DNA of 40,767 bases from positions 1-40,767 of the forward strand of contig CAMAQS010000012.1 of NCBI GenBank assembly GCA_945860565.1. The letters are read 5' to 3'. Below the pieces are notes generated by a model. That model searched no databases. It worked only from the letters and a program-made list of their open reading frames with translations, and was not told the DNA's origin. The translations under genes and the position numbers were made by a program. Positions 1 through 7,264 of the stretch are shown here, one piece after another. This stretch comes from Chitinophaga pinensis (lineage in GTDB: Bacteria; Bacteroidota; Bacteroidia; NS11-12g; UBA955). Positions within the stretch are counted from its first letter, which is position 1. The number at the start of each line of letters is the position of its first letter.

Positions 1-543
1 AATGACGGGAATATACCATTTCAATTCTGCTTTTTGATATTCCTGTGAATACTGTGACTCACCATTCACAGGCTTTTTAGGCTTAACAACGGCATAATTA
101 ATGCCCTTAGAATCATATTTTATCACCGAATCGTTTTTGAACCAAAACTGTAAATAAGTATTGGTGGAATAAGAATATGTAATGCCCGAGGAGGTGCTTT
201 TATTTGTAGTGTTCACCGATTGCGCGATGGGAGGCAGCACCAAATTCCACGGATTCTGACTTATTTCTCCCCTTTCATTTTTTATGGTCTCAGATTGCGA
301 TTTGGTCGATTCACCCAAGTGATAGTACCAAACTTCGATGTCTTTATAGGAAACATTTCGAGTGGCAACGCCATATTCAGTGATTACTTGAAGTTTATTT
401 TTAAACTTTTGGCGCATCACAGAATCATGGGTAATAAGTGTATCCATTTGCACCGGTGCAGTTACAAAATCAGATGTACTACCGCAGCTAGCCATGATTA
501 TCACCGATAACAATCCCCCTAAACCAAAAATGTTAACCTTCAT
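1..543 (-). CDS. Lipoprotein of unknown function, 3' end cut by window edge
   Basis: An open frame runs from an ATG at 543-541 to the window edge (181 codons, no stop), so the C-terminus is missing. The N-terminus has a short hydrophobic stretch ending in a lipobox-like IMASCG, followed by a polar mature part rich in Ser, Thr and Lys, which indicates a lipid-anchored envelope protein. I recognise no domain in the visible part. It is divergent from the DUF3298 gene with 234 nt between them. An ATCCCCC motif (513-519) lies in the signal-peptide region. A 9-bp inverted repeat (43-51 with 63-71) is inside the gene and probably has no separate role. Confidence 0.75.
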   Translation of the reverse strand, partial: MKVNIFGLGGLLSVIIMASCGSTSDFVTAPVQMDTLITHDSVMRQKFKNKLQVITEYGVATRNVSYKDIEVWYYHLGESTKSQSETIKNERGEISQNPWNLVLPPIAQSVNTTNKSTSSGITYSYSTNTYLQFWFKNDSVIKYDSKGINYAVVKPKKPVNGESQYSQEYQKAELKWYIPVI

Positions 544-753
544 TTATACCAATGATTCGGATTTAATGAAAAATTCTAATTTCTGAAAGGAGTGGTGAAT
601 GAATAAATCTTTAACATTAAAAAAGTAGTTTTACATCTGATAATTCATTTGTTGGCATGCCATAAATCAAGTGCCATTTCAGAAATTTCGACGGAAATAA
701 TGACCGTTTTATCTCATTTCTTTGGGGGATGAATATTCCGGCAAAATCTCCAT

Positions 754-761
754 TAATATTG
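754..761 (+). promoter_or_regulatory. Possible -7 element TAATATTG
   Basis: TAATATTG differs by one base from the Bacteroidota -7 consensus TAnnTTTG and lies 16 nt upstream of the DUF3298 gene start. The same octamer occurs before arsR (8823-8830). No TTG sits at the usual 17-23 nt spacing, so this is weak. Confidence 0.3.
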
Positions 762-777
762 TATCCAATTTTAAAAA

Positions 778-1611
778 ATGAAACGCCAATTCTCTCTCCT
801 TATTTCTTTATTTACCTATTTCAATCTCTTTGCACAAAAACCACTTTCTATTGAAAACAAATCGTTTAACGGAATAGAATATGTCCAATACAAAGGCGAA
901 TATCAAAATTGTTATTTTGCCGAAGCCCGCAAAAAAATAGCATTAGATACACCAGTTACAGAAATGTATTGGTCGGATACTGTCTGTTCTGATTTGTATT
1001 TTGAAGGCATCCGTTTAAAGGATACCACTAAAAAATTGGATCATTTTCTCAAAGATTTTGCCTTTTCTTTGGGCAATGGCGAACAAATGAGTTATAATGA
1101 TTTATGTAGGATGATCGATACTTCTGCCAAAGAAAGCATCCTTAACTTATCCATGAGCACAGAACCATTGTATCAATTTGCAGATATATTAAGCATTCAA
1201 AAATCGATGAGTGAGTATGCTGGTGGAGCCCATCCAAACCATGCCATATTTGAGGTGAATTGGGATGTTGCTACCGACAAATGTATATTTTTAAAGGATT
1301 TATTCTTGCCGGGATTTGAACGTAAAGTCCAGCCCTATTTCAAACAACAATTAATTCAAAAGTACAATGAAGATTTCAGCGATTATTTTGGAGACACCAT
1401 CGCCATATCCAGTCACTTTTCATTCAATGATTCCACCATTAGCTTCGATTATAGTCCCTACGAACTTCTACCCTATGCTTACGGTATGGTAAATTTAGAA
1501 ATCCCCTATTGTGAGGTTAAAGCCTTCGCCACACCCTACTTCAAAAAGCAAATCAAAAAACACCAAAAATTCCTGAAACGCAATCGTCGTTCTGCTTACA
1601 AAAAGTGTTAA
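778..1611 (+). CDS. Exported DUF3298-domain protein
   Basis: 277 aa with a signal peptide (hydrophobic stretch ending at LFAQ, about residue 20). The C-terminal half carries the signature layout of DUF3298 (RsiV-type) proteins: YAGGAHPNH near residue 148, a DLFLPG loop, then SPYELLPYAYGMVNLEIPY near residues 230-250. The family is found in secreted or membrane-attached proteins, often next to a DUF4163 (PdaC-like) region; its biochemical role is not established. The basic tail (KKQIKKHQKFLKRNRR) is unusual. The stop codon overlaps the stop of the convergent beta-lactamase gene by 4 nt. A GGGGGAT motif lies 48 nt upstream of the start. Confidence 0.8.
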   Translation: MKRQFSLLISLFTYFNLFAQKPLSIENKSFNGIEYVQYKGEYQNCYFAEARKKIALDTPVTEMYWSDTVCSDLYFEGIRLKDTTKKLDHFLKDFAFSLGNGEQMSYNDLCRMIDTSAKESILNLSMSTEPLYQFADILSIQKSMSEYAGGAHPNHAIFEVNWDVATDKCIFLKDLFLPGFERKVQPYFKQQLIQKYNEDFSDYFGDTIAISSHFSFNDSTISFDYSPYELLPYAYGMVNLEIPYCEVKAFATPYFKKQIKKHQKFLKRNRRSAYKKC

Positions 1612-2525
1612 TTTTCGTAAAACTTCACTACTTCTTTTGCAATTTTCGCAATGATTAACTCACTGTTTTCCAGTGTTTCGTATGAGTCAGATACAAAAAC
1701 TGAAATGGCCACATGATCTCCATTGGAAAGCGTAACTATCCCAACATCATTCACCGCTGAAGTTTTTCCTTCTTTATTGGTATCGCCGGTTCCGGTTTTA
1801 TGGGCTACTGCTAAATTTTTGGAAATTTTCCCACGAATTCTATTGGCTCCTGTTGCAGTGGCCTCCATGGTTTTGAACAAAAAAGCTGAGGATTCTTTTG
1901 TTACAATCATGTTGTGATACAAACCATCCAACAATTCTATGCACGCATAAGGCGTACAATTGTTTTTATATTGAACCTCCCACCCTTTGGATTTCTCAAT
2001 TTCATTGGCTTTTACGCTCATGTTGGCAATATTTTTATCTTCTAAAAACTGCTCTAATGAAGCGGTTCCACCTATTAAATCAAACAGTAAATCGCAGGCA
2101 TTGTTGTCAGAAACAGTGATGGCATATTCTATTAATTTGGCCACTGATATTTCAAAATCTCCGTTGGGATGTTCGTCGCGCATGGGACTCCAAGTATTGG
2201 TGCGTAAATCAGAGGGCATGATGTACATTAATTGCTCTAATTGTAGTTCTTTTTTATCCACCAAATTCAATACAGCCAAGGCCAAAGGGAATTTGTAAAC
2301 ACTTTGCATGGGATAAATTCGCTCATTTAATACGGTCAAAGTATCTCGTTTTTCCATGTGCATAATGGCCACACCTACTTTGGCTTTGTAAGGGGTAATT
2401 ATTTTTTGGAGGGATGTTTTTAGCTTGCTGTTATTAGGTTGTTGTGCAGCGGCGAAATGCGCCGAAAATCCCCCGAAAAAGAGAATAATACATGCTCCTA
2501 TTTTGTTGATTTTGTATTGTTTCAT
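1608..2525 (-). CDS. bla: Class A beta-lactamase, subclass A2 (VEB/PER/CfxA-like)
   Basis: 305 aa, Sec signal peptide of about 27 residues (ending AAAQQ). Catalytic elements are complete: S75-V-Y-K78 (SxxK, nucleophilic Ser and base Lys), S139-D-N141, E175 in the omega-loop segment KANE (Glu166 equivalent), and K243-T-G245. The stretches KANE...VQY, TATGANR and AHKTGTG resemble the subclass A2 enzymes VEB and PER typical of Bacteroidota; the residue at position 170 appears to be Ser where PER has His. It should hydrolyse beta-lactams in the periplasm; spectrum cannot be read from the sequence. The gene follows a methyltransferase by 10 nt and is probably cotranscribed with it. No mobile element adjoins, so it looks intrinsic. 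Confidence 0.93.
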   Translation of the reverse strand: MKQYKINKIGACIILFFGGFSAHFAAAQQPNNSKLKTSLQKIITPYKAKVGVAIMHMEKRDTLTVLNERIYPMQSVYKFPLALAVLNLVDKKELQLEQLMYIMPSDLRTNTWSPMRDEHPNGDFEISVAKLIEYAITVSDNNACDLLFDLIGGTASLEQFLEDKNIANMSVKANEIEKSKGWEVQYKNNCTPYACIELLDGLYHNMIVTKESSAFLFKTMEATATGANRIRGKISKNLAVAHKTGTGDTNKEGKTSAVNDVGIVTLSNGDHVAISVFVSDSYETLENSELIIAKIAKEVVKFYEN

Positions 2526-2535
2526 TGCTTAAATT

Positions 2536-3348
2536 CTATTGCTTAAACGGAATGGCACGCAAGGCATAAACCATTGGGATTTGCGGTTTTATGGTGGAAA
2601 TCACAAATTTATTAGGACCTATTTCTTGCATATTCTGAAAACAATTATACGGGGAATAATTGAATTCTTCAAAACTATCTACCATTAAGCCATTGGATTT
2701 TAACGCATTGAATACTTCTGAGAGGCTGTGATTCCAAGTAATGTCGTTCACTTTGATATCGCTATCGGCATTCGCGTAAGTGCCACTTTGTTCTTCAATA
2801 ATAGGGGTAGATTTAAAATAATCGTAGGTAATTTCGGTAAATTCATTGTTATACATCCACAAAACTGGATGAAATTCCGCCATAATAAATTGTCCATTGG
2901 GTTTCAAAAAATGCCTAACCACTTTTGCCCATTTGTCTAAATCTGGCAACCATCCAATGGTACCGTAACTTGTAAACACAATGTCGAAGGTATCCTGATT
3001 TACAGTTGGAGCACTATATACATCGGCACAAACAAATTGAGCGTTCAAATTCATTTTATCAGCTAAATTTTTTGCATATTCTATGGCTTTGGGAGAAAAA
3101 TCCAATCCAACCACTTCTGCTCCCAGCTGTTGCAGCGCCAGCGAATCCTGTCCAAAATGGCATTGTAAATGCAGAATTTTCTTGCCTTTTACATCCCCCA
3201 ATAACGAAAGTTCTATGTCGTTTAGCACTTGTTTTCCATTTATAAATCCTTGAACATCGTAGAAATCAGAATCTATGTGCACACCCACTCTTTTATCCCA
3301 CGATTGCTGGTTAATTTTCAAATAATCGGAGTTAGCATCTGTTGTCAT
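2536..3348 (-). CDS. Class I SAM-dependent methyltransferase
   Basis: 270 aa. Motif I is LHLQCHFGQDS (residues about 59-69), followed by the acidic strand end VVGLDFSPKAIEYA (Asp binds the ribose of SAM) and a post-II segment FDIVFTSYGTIGWLPDLDKW. This is a typical Methyltransf_11/25 Rossmann fold; the substrate is unknown. It is the first gene of a likely two-gene unit with the downstream beta-lactamase (10-nt gap), although no functional link is obvious. A perfect -7 element lies 11 nt upstream of its ATG. Confidence 0.88.
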   Translation of the reverse strand: MTTDANSDYLKINQQSWDKRVGVHIDSDFYDVQGFINGKQVLNDIELSLLGDVKGKKILHLQCHFGQDSLALQQLGAEVVGLDFSPKAIEYAKNLADKMNLNAQFVCADVYSAPTVNQDTFDIVFTSYGTIGWLPDLDKWAKVVRHFLKPNGQFIMAEFHPVLWMYNNEFTEITYDYFKSTPIIEEQSGTYANADSDIKVNDITWNHSLSEVFNALKSNGLMVDSFEEFNYSPYNCFQNMQEIGPNKFVISTIKPQIPMVYALRAIPFKQ

Positions 3349-3359
3349 AACTAAAATGT

Positions 3360-3367
3360 CAAAGATA
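3360..3367 (-). promoter_or_regulatory. -7 promoter element TATCTTTG for the methyltransferase/bla unit
   Basis: On the minus strand this reads TATCTTTG, a perfect match to TAnnTTTG, ending 11 nt before the methyltransferase start. No TTG is seen at 17-23 nt upstream. The same octamer precedes three other genes in the window (minus 8738-8731, plus 12274-12281, plus 33920-33927). Confidence 0.55.
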
Positions 3368-3425
3368 AGTTAGGAATTGAAATCATCTATTGGTAAAAAC
3401 TCTAATTTGCCTTAAAAACGGCACC

Positions 3426-3605
3426 ATGAAAATAAAAAATAAATCTTTCTTTTTGGCGGCACTTTTCACGGTGGGATTTTTGATAATGGAATTAACAGAC
3501 ATTTATGGAGACTCAGTTGGGGTAAAAGTGTTTTTTGCGTTTTTAATCCTGACATATTTACTTGCTGGGTTTTGGAGTAGGAAAAATAAAAGTGATAAAC
3601 CGTAA
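3426..3605 (+). CDS. Small two-helix membrane protein
   Basis: 59 aa from the ATG at 3426. It has two hydrophobic segments (about residues 7-24 and 31-47) separated by a short acidic loop (ELTDIYGDS) and ends in a basic tail (WSRKNKSDKP), so it is predicted to be an inner-membrane hairpin with both ends in the cytoplasm. I do not recognise the family. An upstream in-frame start at 3390 would add 12 residues but overlaps sequence resembling a promoter (CTAATTTG), so I prefer 3426. Confidence 0.6.
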   Translation: MKIKNKSFFLAALFTVGFLIMELTDIYGDSVGVKVFFAFLILTYLLAGFWSRKNKSDKP

Positions 3606-3834
3606 TTTGAATTACTACAATTCCCACAAATTCACCAATCAATTCTGTATCAGGAATACTGAATTTATTGATTCTGAAGATTGATTTTTAGATTATTACT
3701 TAAAAAGCAATGTGCATTTAGGGAGCAGTTTCCAACAAAATTGAATAACCTGAAAATAGTGAGAAATGAGTATATTCGTATTTAATCTAAGATTTTCAAT
3801 CAAAAAATAGACGTTGTGAATTTATAAATTGCCT
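3606..3834. other. Intergenic stretch, 229 nt
   Basis: AT-rich, no convincing gene or hairpin. A TATATTCG octamer at 3771-3778 resembles the -7 variant TAnnTTCG seen elsewhere in the window and could serve the DUF4160/DUF2442 pair; a TTG is present at 3741-3743 but the 27-nt spacing is too long. Confidence 0.4.
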
Positions 3835-4113
3835 ATGCCAAAAATTGCGGTCTACAAATTCCTGACATTTTTTATTTTTGCATACGATGCAATAAATGAG
3901 CCACCTCACCTTCATATTGTTAAAGAAAAAGGGTATCGTCAACGCTCCGCCAAAATTTGGTTAGATACCTTAAAAGTTGTCGAAGTTGGAACATTAAATG
4001 AAAAGGAATTAAACCAAGCGATTACACTCATAAAAAATAACAAAAACATATTGATTGAAGCTTTTAACAAAGTAAAAACAGGTCAAAAAATCAAAACACT
4101 AAAATTAAAATAA
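3835..4113 (+). CDS. DUF4160 domain protein
   Basis: 92 aa from the ATG at 3835 (a TTG two codons earlier is possible). The core FLTFFIFAYDAINEPPHLHIVKE matches the DUF4160 pattern of an aromatic strand followed by EPPHxHV. The family is small and uncharacterised; members are very often encoded directly before a DUF2442 protein, as here, with the TAA and the next ATG sharing one base (TAATG). The pairing and size resemble toxin-antitoxin modules, but that role is an inference, not shown by this sequence. Confidence 0.85.
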   Translation: MPKIAVYKFLTFFIFAYDAINEPPHLHIVKEKGYRQRSAKIWLDTLKVVEVGTLNEKELNQAITLIKNNKNILIEAFNKVKTGQKIKTLKLK

Positions 4114-4373
4114 TGACAGCGACTCTTAAAAATACGAAAATGCGCATTGTTAAATTAACTTTTGACAAAGTTGGAAAAATTACTATAAAGCTTGAAGATG
4201 GTCGCATTCTCATAGTACCTATCAAATATTTTCCAGACATTCAAAAAATGTCTGTTGAAAAGCGCAAAAAATATACAATTGTAGATGATAGAACCGTTCT
4301 TTTCTCTTATTCTGATAATATATATCATTTGGAAGATTTTATGGGTTTAGAAAATAAATGGAGAGAAAGGTAA
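4113..4373 (+). CDS. DUF2442 domain protein
   Basis: 86 aa. The pattern of a beta-hairpin (VGKITIKLEDGRILIVPIKYFPDIQKM) followed by a strand pair (TIVDDRTVLFSYSDNIYHLEDFMG) is that of DUF2442, a domain related to the NE0471 N-terminal fold. The start at 4113 overlaps the preceding stop; an internal ATG at 4140 (MRIVKL) would fit the family's usual N-terminus equally well. It is the partner of the upstream DUF4160 protein and the two are surely cotranslated. Function unknown. Confidence 0.83.
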   Translation: MTATLKNTKMRIVKLTFDKVGKITIKLEDGRILIVPIKYFPDIQKMSVEKRKKYTIVDDRTVLFSYSDNIYHLEDFMGLENKWRER

Positions 4374-4442
4374 TGAATGCTAGTAGCAAAAATAAGGATT
4401 TAAAAATTATTCTATCTAGCAAGCTTCTAACTCAAAAGAAAA

Positions 4443-5171
4443 ATGAAACCCCTTTACTTCCTTATTCTAACCACATTAATTGGCCAACTTGGTGCTCAGA
4501 ATAAAAGCAATGGCTCCAATAGAGGAAACTTTGATCGATTGCAAATAGGCATGGTAGTTTCACCCGATTTTTGTTTTAGAACATTAAAAAACAATGACGG
4601 TAGTGCAACAAGCGATAATGTGATAAGTGCACGCAATGAGCAAGAAACACCCAAAATTGGCTATACGGCAGGCGTAAATGTGTGTTACAACATAAACACA
4701 AACTTTGGCATTGAATCAGGCATTCAATATTCAAACAAAGGGTATCAAACGAAAATCGAATACTTAATATTCGGTGGACCTGGAATTTTTGAGCCCATTG
4801 AAACTAACAATAGATATAATTTCCACTGCATTGATATTCCCCTGAAATTGAATTTCGCCGCAGGTACTGGAAACGTTCGGTTTATTTCTAGTCTGGGAAT
4901 AACAACGAATTTTTTCGGAAAAGAAACGCAAATAAGATACTTCTATTACCCAAACAGAACCGACAAAAGTTCTGGACCTACTGGATTTGACTACAATGAT
5001 GTAAACATATCTCCTACAGTAAGTGTCGGAATAGATTATAAAATTAAAGACGGAATGAATTTGCGTATTGAGCCTGCTTTTAGATATACCATTTTGAAAA
5101 TCATTGACTCGCCTGTTTCTGGTTATTTGTATAGTGGCGGAATAAATGTTGGATATTACGTTGGATTTTAA
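4443..5171 (+). CDS. PorT-like outer-membrane beta-barrel protein
   Basis: 242 aa with a signal peptide ending near residue 18 (QLGAQ). The mature part shows alternating hydrophobic strands, with the phrases YTAGVNVCYNINTNFGIESGI, IDIPLKLNF and RIEPAFRY typical of the OMP_b-brl_2 (PorT-like) family, an 8-stranded barrel common in Bacteroidota. The protein ends in an aromatic residue (GYYVGF), as expected for BAM substrates. A Crp-type regulator follows 9 nt later and may be cotranscribed. Specific role not evident. Confidence 0.85.
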   Translation: MKPLYFLILTTLIGQLGAQNKSNGSNRGNFDRLQIGMVVSPDFCFRTLKNNDGSATSDNVISARNEQETPKIGYTAGVNVCYNINTNFGIESGIQYSNKGYQTKIEYLIFGGPGIFEPIETNNRYNFHCIDIPLKLNFAAGTGNVRFISSLGITTNFFGKETQIRYFYYPNRTDKSSGPTGFDYNDVNISPTVSVGIDYKIKDGMNLRIEPAFRYTILKIIDSPVSGYLYSGGINVGYYVGF

Positions 5172-5180
5172 AGATTTGGT

Positions 5181-5777
5181 ATGGAGGTAAGTCAACAATC
5201 AAAAATTGAAGATATGTCAACTGCTTTAAAAAAGGCATTTGATCCCTATTTTGATGCACCCAAACAGGCGTGGTTTGAATTTGCAGAACTTTGCCAGGAG
5301 ATTGAGTTTCCTAAAGAATTTATATTAAAAAAGGCCCATGAGTCAGAACGATTTTTTTATTTCATCCTAAAAGGAAGTATGGGCGTTTTTTTATGGAAAG
5401 ACAATAATCCCGTCTGTTTGGATTTTGCCTTTGAAAATCATTTTATTGGCGATTACATGTCTATTTTAACTGGTGCTCCTACCCCGTTGGAAATCAAAAC
5501 TTTGGATGCGAGCACGGTTTATCGGATTTCTAGGGATAATTATTTGCAATTGGGGCAAACAGAAATTGGCAATACGCTGATGCGCATTGCCGCAGAATCA
5601 TCATTTATTTCCAAGCAACAACAACAAATTGACCTACTCACCAAATCTGCTAAGCAACGATATGAAGAACTTTCCTTGCATTTTCCGCAAATTGAATTGC
5701 GTGTAGCACAAAAATACGTGGCGTCTTATTTGGGAATAACGCCCCAAAGTTTGAGTAGGTTGCGCAAACTCTCGTAA
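5181..5777 (+). CDS. Crp/Fnr-family transcriptional regulator
   Basis: 198 aa: N-terminal cyclic-nucleotide-binding-type beta-roll (about residues 25-125; GSMGVFL, DYMSILTGAPTPLEI) and a C-terminal helix-turn-helix (about 165-198; RVAQKYVASYLGITPQSLSRLRK). The Fnr iron-sulfur cysteines are absent. Ligand unknown. Start at 5181 gives a 9-nt gap to the preceding barrel gene; an alternative ATG at 5214 would remove 11 residues without touching the domain. The next gene, a serine hydrolase, has its own promoter-like sequence 5 nt before its start. Confidence 0.9.
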   Translation: MEVSQQSKIEDMSTALKKAFDPYFDAPKQAWFEFAELCQEIEFPKEFILKKAHESERFFYFILKGSMGVFLWKDNNPVCLDFAFENHFIGDYMSILTGAPTPLEIKTLDASTVYRISRDNYLQLGQTEIGNTLMRIAAESSFISKQQQQIDLLTKSAKQRYEELSLHFPQIELRVAQKYVASYLGITPQSLSRLRKLS

Positions 5778-5794
5778 AAGTTACCATTTGGTAA

Positions 5795-5824
5795 TTGATT
5801 TTAAACAAACTCATGGCAACTTTG
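5795..5824 (+). promoter_or_regulatory. Promoter of the serine hydrolase gene (TTG-N19-CAACTTTG)
   Basis: TTG at 5795-5797 is separated by exactly 19 nt from CAACTTTG at 5817-5824, one mismatch from TAnnTTTG. The ATG starts 5 nt after the element, so the transcript would have almost no leader. Confidence 0.5.
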
Positions 5825-5828
5825 CACC

Positions 5829-6950
5829 ATGAAATTACCCTGTTTTGGAATTGCCCTTTGTGTGCTCGGATTGTTGTTTTTAAGTGTTAAATCCGTTTAT
5901 GGCCAAAGAAGCAACACAGATTCGTCTTTGCAACAGATTTTGAACAATGCAACAGATGGTAAATACATTCACGGTACAACCGTATTTATCCAAGGAAAAA
6001 ATGGCAAATGGCAAGGAGCCACAGGCAATTTCAAAACCGAAACCCCGTATTTTATTGCCAGCACAACAAAACTCTATACCACCGCAGTAATTCTGCATTT
6101 GGAATCCCAAAAAAAACTAAAACTGAGTGATTCCCTGAAACAGTATTTTTCGCAAAAAGAATTGCAAGGATTGCATTTTTTGAAACACACAGAATGGGCG
6201 CCTCACATTACAATAGGTCAACTGCTGTCGAATACATCCGGTTTGCCTGATTATTTTGAAGACAAAGACGATAAGGGACAAATTTTGATGAATAACCTAT
6301 TTATAGGCAAAGACCAATCGTGGAATTTTCAGGATGTGTTACAACTCACAAAACGCATGAAGCCTAAATTTACCCCAGGTCAAAAGGGGAAAGCCCATTA
6401 TTCCGATTCCAATTTCCAATTATTGGGTGAACTGATTGAGCGTATTACCGGTAAATCCATTCAACAGGTGTACCAAGAAATCATTTTTACCCCATTGAAT
6501 CTAAAGAACACCTATTTGTATTCCGATAGCAGCGATAGACGTCCTGTGCCCATGTATTATAAGGAAAACACATTGAACATTCCCTTGGCCATGTGCAGTG
6601 TCAAAGCCGATGGAGGCATAGTTTCTACTGCAGAGGAATCCTTTGTTTTTCTTCAAGCTTTTTTTGGGGGATATTTTTTCGACAAGGTAAAAATTCCAAC
6701 ACTTTACGACTGGAAACCGGTGATGTTTCCGCTGGAATATGGAATGGGAATTATGCGCTTCAAATTACCCAAAATGCTCACTCTGGGCAAAGAAATGCCC
6801 GAACTTATTGGACATTCTGGCATATCTGGTGCGTTTGCCTATTATGTACCTTCGAAGGATCTGTTTATCACTGGAACGGTGAATCAAATAAACAATCCCG
6901 GTACATCCTACAAAACGATTCTGAAGTTGATTGATGTTTATTCCCGTTAA
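5829..6950 (+). CDS. Serine hydrolase, beta-lactamase/PBP-like (class C fold)
   Basis: 373 aa, signal peptide ending VYGQ (about residue 26). Active-site set: S78-T-T-K81 (SxxK), Y191-S-D193 (in the place of YxN) and H329-S-G331 (in the place of KTG). This is the Beta-lactamase (PF00144) family, which includes D-alanyl-D-alanine carboxypeptidases, esterases and peptidases; the YSD and HSG variants make a true beta-lactamase less likely than a peptidase or esterase. Periplasmic. A Crp-like regulator lies upstream and a strong terminator downstream. A GGGGGAT motif occurs in the coding region (6666-6672). Confidence 0.9.
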   Translation: MKLPCFGIALCVLGLLFLSVKSVYGQRSNTDSSLQQILNNATDGKYIHGTTVFIQGKNGKWQGATGNFKTETPYFIASTTKLYTTAVILHLESQKKLKLSDSLKQYFSQKELQGLHFLKHTEWAPHITIGQLLSNTSGLPDYFEDKDDKGQILMNNLFIGKDQSWNFQDVLQLTKRMKPKFTPGQKGKAHYSDSNFQLLGELIERITGKSIQQVYQEIIFTPLNLKNTYLYSDSSDRRPVPMYYKENTLNIPLAMCSVKADGGIVSTAEESFVFLQAFFGGYFFDKVKIPTLYDWKPVMFPLEYGMGIMRFKLPKMLTLGKEMPELIGHSGISGAFAYYVPSKDLFITGTVNQINNPGTSYKTILKLIDVYSR

Positions 6951-6994
6951 CATTAAAAAAGCAATTTGAATCAAGGAATTTGCAATTCCAACAA

Positions 6995-7023
6995 AAAAAC
7001 GCAATTCAATGAATTGCGTTTTT
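6995..7023. terminator. Strong bidirectional terminator
   Basis: A 13-bp perfect stem (6995-7007 with 7011-7023) around the 3-nt loop AAT, with A-runs on the left and T-runs on the right. It ends the serine hydrolase transcript and could also end transcription from the DEAD-box gene on the other strand. Confidence 0.8.
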
Positions 7024-7264
7024 CGCATTAATTTTAAAACCTGTTAAGGTATTCTGTAATGTATACGGCAACCAAATGATTCAGTAATAGGTTGTGTAAC
7101 TGTTTTCTTATCTAACAGTTGGTCAACATATCATTGAGAACTTTTTTCCTGTCCAAAATGAGGACACGATTAGGTTATTGAAACTCGCAACAAAATTCAA
7201 ATGTTTAATCCAGGTTAAACACTTCATAAAGAATGAATTAATTATCGAACAAATTCAAAAAACC
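7024..7264. other. Remainder of the 6951-7264 intergenic stretch
   Basis: No gene is supported. A weak 7-bp inverted repeat (7098-7104 with 7114-7120) is present. Otherwise I see nothing in it. Confidence 0.4.

Noticed and set aside
43-71. 9-bp inverted repeat CCTGTGAAT / ATTCACAGG
   Set aside because: It is inside the coding region of a lipoprotein with no T-run or regulatory context; likely chance.
7098-7120. AACTGTT / AACAGTT inverted repeat in the gap after the serine hydrolase
   Set aside because: Seven AT-rich base pairs with a 9-nt loop and no T-run; too weak to call a terminator or operator.
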